Shown in pieces: positions 6,480-7,603 of a DNA stretch of 7,603 nucleotides; the first letter of the stretch is position 1, and each line of letters opens with the position of its first letter. The translations under genes were made by a program, and so were the position numbers. The notes under the pieces were generated by a model. The model did no database searches. It saw only the letters and a list, made by a program, of their open reading frames with translations, and was not told the origin of the DNA. Source of the DNA: Balneolia bacterium (GTDB lineage: Bacteria > Bacteroidota > Rhodothermia > Balneolales > Cyclonatronaceae); the NCBI GenBank assembly GCA_003566395.1, contig PXDL01000479.1, positions 1-7,603 of the forward strand. The letters run 5' to 3'.

Positions 6480-6863
6480 ATGCCTGTTGTCACGGTTTGG
6501 ATGATACGTTTTTCGATGCTCTGGATGGTAGCCGGTGCCCTTCTCGGAATGCTGCATTATGGTCCGGCGCCGGATTATTTTCCTGTAGAGTTAACCCGGC
6601 TGCATGCGTTTGTGATGCAATTCGGATGGATTCTTCAGTTTACCATAGCGGTTGCATGGTGGATTTTTCCGCGCACGGGCAGAAATAAGCGTCCATCCGA
6701 CCGCCCGATGTGGGTTGTGATGTTTCTTTTTCAAACGGCGATGTTCGGGATGCTTGCCGCGCCGGAATACCCGGCTATCGCCCACATATTGCTGCTCGCA
6801 GCCTGCCTTATAACCGGAAAAGTAATGGCCAAACGCATAAAAAAACGTGGACACACAACCTGA
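6480..6863 (+). CDS. Small four-TM membrane protein with a His / VAWWIFPR helix (paralogue 2)
   Basis: A 127-residue membrane protein with hydrophobic segments at about 8-26, 43-63, 77-94 and 99-117. The central motif is LHAFVMQFGW (His42), then Gln53 and VAWWIFPRTGR, which aligns without gaps to the motif of the preceding gene; both proteins also start MP and carry a basic loop after the motif and a basic C-terminus. It appears to be a tandem duplicate that has diverged, perhaps forming a heterodimer with its neighbour (inference). The start ATG at 6480 follows the upstream stop by six bases. The 3' end overlaps the next gene by 17 nt. No function is assigned. Confidence 0.75.
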   Translation: MPVVTVWMIRFSMLWMVAGALLGMLHYGPAPDYFPVELTRLHAFVMQFGWILQFTIAVAWWIFPRTGRNKRPSDRPMWVVMFLFQTAMFGMLAAPEYPAIAHILLLAACLITGKVMAKRIKKRGHTT

Positions 6864-7603
6864 CATTAACCGTAAAATCCGGCTTTGGTATTATCTGCCG
6901 GCGGCCGGCTGGCTGCTCGCCGCGCTGCTTATCGGTACCTGGGTTCGGTTTGAGTGGCACAGTCCGTGGCAGACGTGGTTTGCCATCCCGAATCTGATAC
7001 ACGCCCATTCCCATGCCGCGCTGCTGGGCTGGGTGTATCTTGTCTTTGCCGGTTTCACGCTGAGATACTTCATAAAGAAGAAAACGGCAAGCAGGGTGAT
7101 GGTTCCGATGTCGGCCGGCTTACAGCTTGCCAACCTCGGCATGCTGATTTCCTTTGCATTGCAGGGCTATGCGTTCTGGTCCATCCTGTTCTCAAGTCTG
7201 CATCTGTTTCTCACGCTATGGCTTGCGGTACTTTTTTTGTTAAAGCCCGATCGTAGTGAATCCGGCTTATCCCGTGATTTTGCAGCTGCGGCCTGGTTAT
7301 GGCACGTGCTCTCCGGTTTCGGCCCTTTCGCGCTGGCCTTTACGGGCGGGATGGCCGGCACAATGGCCCAATTCTGGCTCGGCAGTTATCTGTTTCTTCT
7401 GCTCAACGGCTGGATTATTTTTATGATGCTTTCAGTCTGGCTTCGCCTTACCGGGAACGACCGGCCGGCGGGAAAACGGGAGCGCTTCGGCTTCAACCTG
7501 ATGTTCATTACGCTACTTCCGGCGCTTGTTTCCATGCTCTATCCACTGGGCATTGCCGACCGGCTGATACGCATCGGATTCGTATCAGCCGGTCGGCAAT
7601 GCC
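6847..7603 (+). CDS. His-rich polytopic membrane protein, 3' end cut by window end
   Basis: At least 244 reliable residues of a membrane protein; the frame stays open to the end. The GTG at 6847 is taken as the start because an in-frame TAA lies at 6838-6840 and no ATG or TTG occurs for a long way downstream. It overlaps the previous gene by 17 nt. About seven hydrophobic segments are visible: roughly 13-33, 48-72, 85-106, 110-132, 145-168, 174-199 and 216-234. Key features are LIHAHSHAALLGW (His52, 54, 56), SSLHLF (His119) and LNGW (187-189). The HAHSH-Gly-Trp helix recalls heme-copper oxidase subunit I-like and related proteins, and this looks like a family of membrane proteins I associate with Bacteroidota that usually has no assigned function. 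Heme or metal binding is inference. The last ~8 residues come from the inverted repeat at the sequence end and may be artificial. Confidence 0.75.
   Translation, partial: MDTQPDINRKIRLWYYLPAAGWLLAALLIGTWVRFEWHSPWQTWFAIPNLIHAHSHAALLGWVYLVFAGFTLRYFIKKKTASRVMVPMSAGLQLANLGMLISFALQGYAFWSILFSSLHLFLTLWLAVLFLLKPDRSESGLSRDFAAAAWLWHVLSGFGPFALAFTGGMAGTMAQFWLGSYLFLLLNGWIIFMMLSVWLRLTGNDRPAGKRERFGFNLMFITLLPALVSMLYPLGIADRLIRIGFVSAGRQC
7549..7603. repeat. Perfect 23-bp inverted repeat with 9-base spacer at the sequence end
   Basis: Bases 7549-7571 are the exact reverse complement of 7581-7603, separated by CATCGGATT (7572-7580). The right arm ends at the last base of the window. It lies inside the coding region of the last membrane protein, not in a spacer, and no T-run can be seen. 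A terminator inside a gene is unlikely. A fold-back chimera or assembly artefact at a contig end is the favoured explanation; a real palindrome or hairpin element cannot be excluded. Confidence 0.9.

Noticed and set aside
7549..7603. Inverted repeat as an intrinsic terminator or mobile-element end
   Set aside because: It is within a membrane-protein ORF, has no T-run, and ends exactly at the sequence edge; no transposase or target duplication is visible.

Overview
The window is a nitrous oxide reductase (nos) gene cluster. All genes are on the + strand and tightly packed. The order is: 3' part of nosZ (catalytic N2O reductase); a 4-TM membrane protein; a divergent NosL-like lipoprotein; canonical nosL; nosD; nosF; nosY; a DUF2249 protein; two small paralogous membrane proteins; and a third, larger His-rich membrane protein that runs off the right end. 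No tRNA, rRNA, CRISPR array, insertion sequence or phage gene was seen.

Organism (inference): the Sec-type nosZ cluster layout (nosZ - small membrane protein - nosL - nosDFY, with no nosR or nosX visible), the weak or variable Shine-Dalgarno sequences, and the C-terminal membrane protein with a HAHSH motif suggest the Bacteroidota / Rhodothermota / Balneolota group and an atypical (clade II) nosZ. Base composition is moderate, roughly half G+C by eye. The genus cannot be named from this sequence.

Region by region. 1-1180: the last 392 codons of nosZ, with four of the seven CuZ histidines and the complete CuA motif. 1181-1266: a spacer with a strong GC-rich hairpin. 1267-2922: three membrane or envelope proteins, two of them NosL-type lipoproteins. 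2929-5683: nosDFY, joined by 4-nt and 1-nt overlaps. 5684-5753: an AT-rich spacer, the longest gap after 1181-1266 and 2355-2436. 5754-7603: a DUF2249 gene followed by three membrane-protein genes of uncertain role.

How the genes work together: NosZ reduces N2O to N2 in the periplasm using CuA (electron entry) and CuZ (catalysis). NosL, an outer-envelope lipoprotein, carries Cu(I). NosD (periplasmic beta-helix) with the NosF ATPase and NosY permease forms the ABC-type machine that matures CuZ. The genes after nosY are less certain. DUF2249 proteins are commonly found near nitrogen-oxide metabolism genes. The three His-bearing membrane proteins look like short, distant relatives of the NnrS / heme-copper-oxidase type of membrane helix and could be electron-transfer or NO/copper-related accessory factors (inference).

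The last 55 bases form a perfect 23-bp inverted repeat inside the final ORF. This looks like a fold-back at a contig end, so the final ~8 codons should not be trusted.
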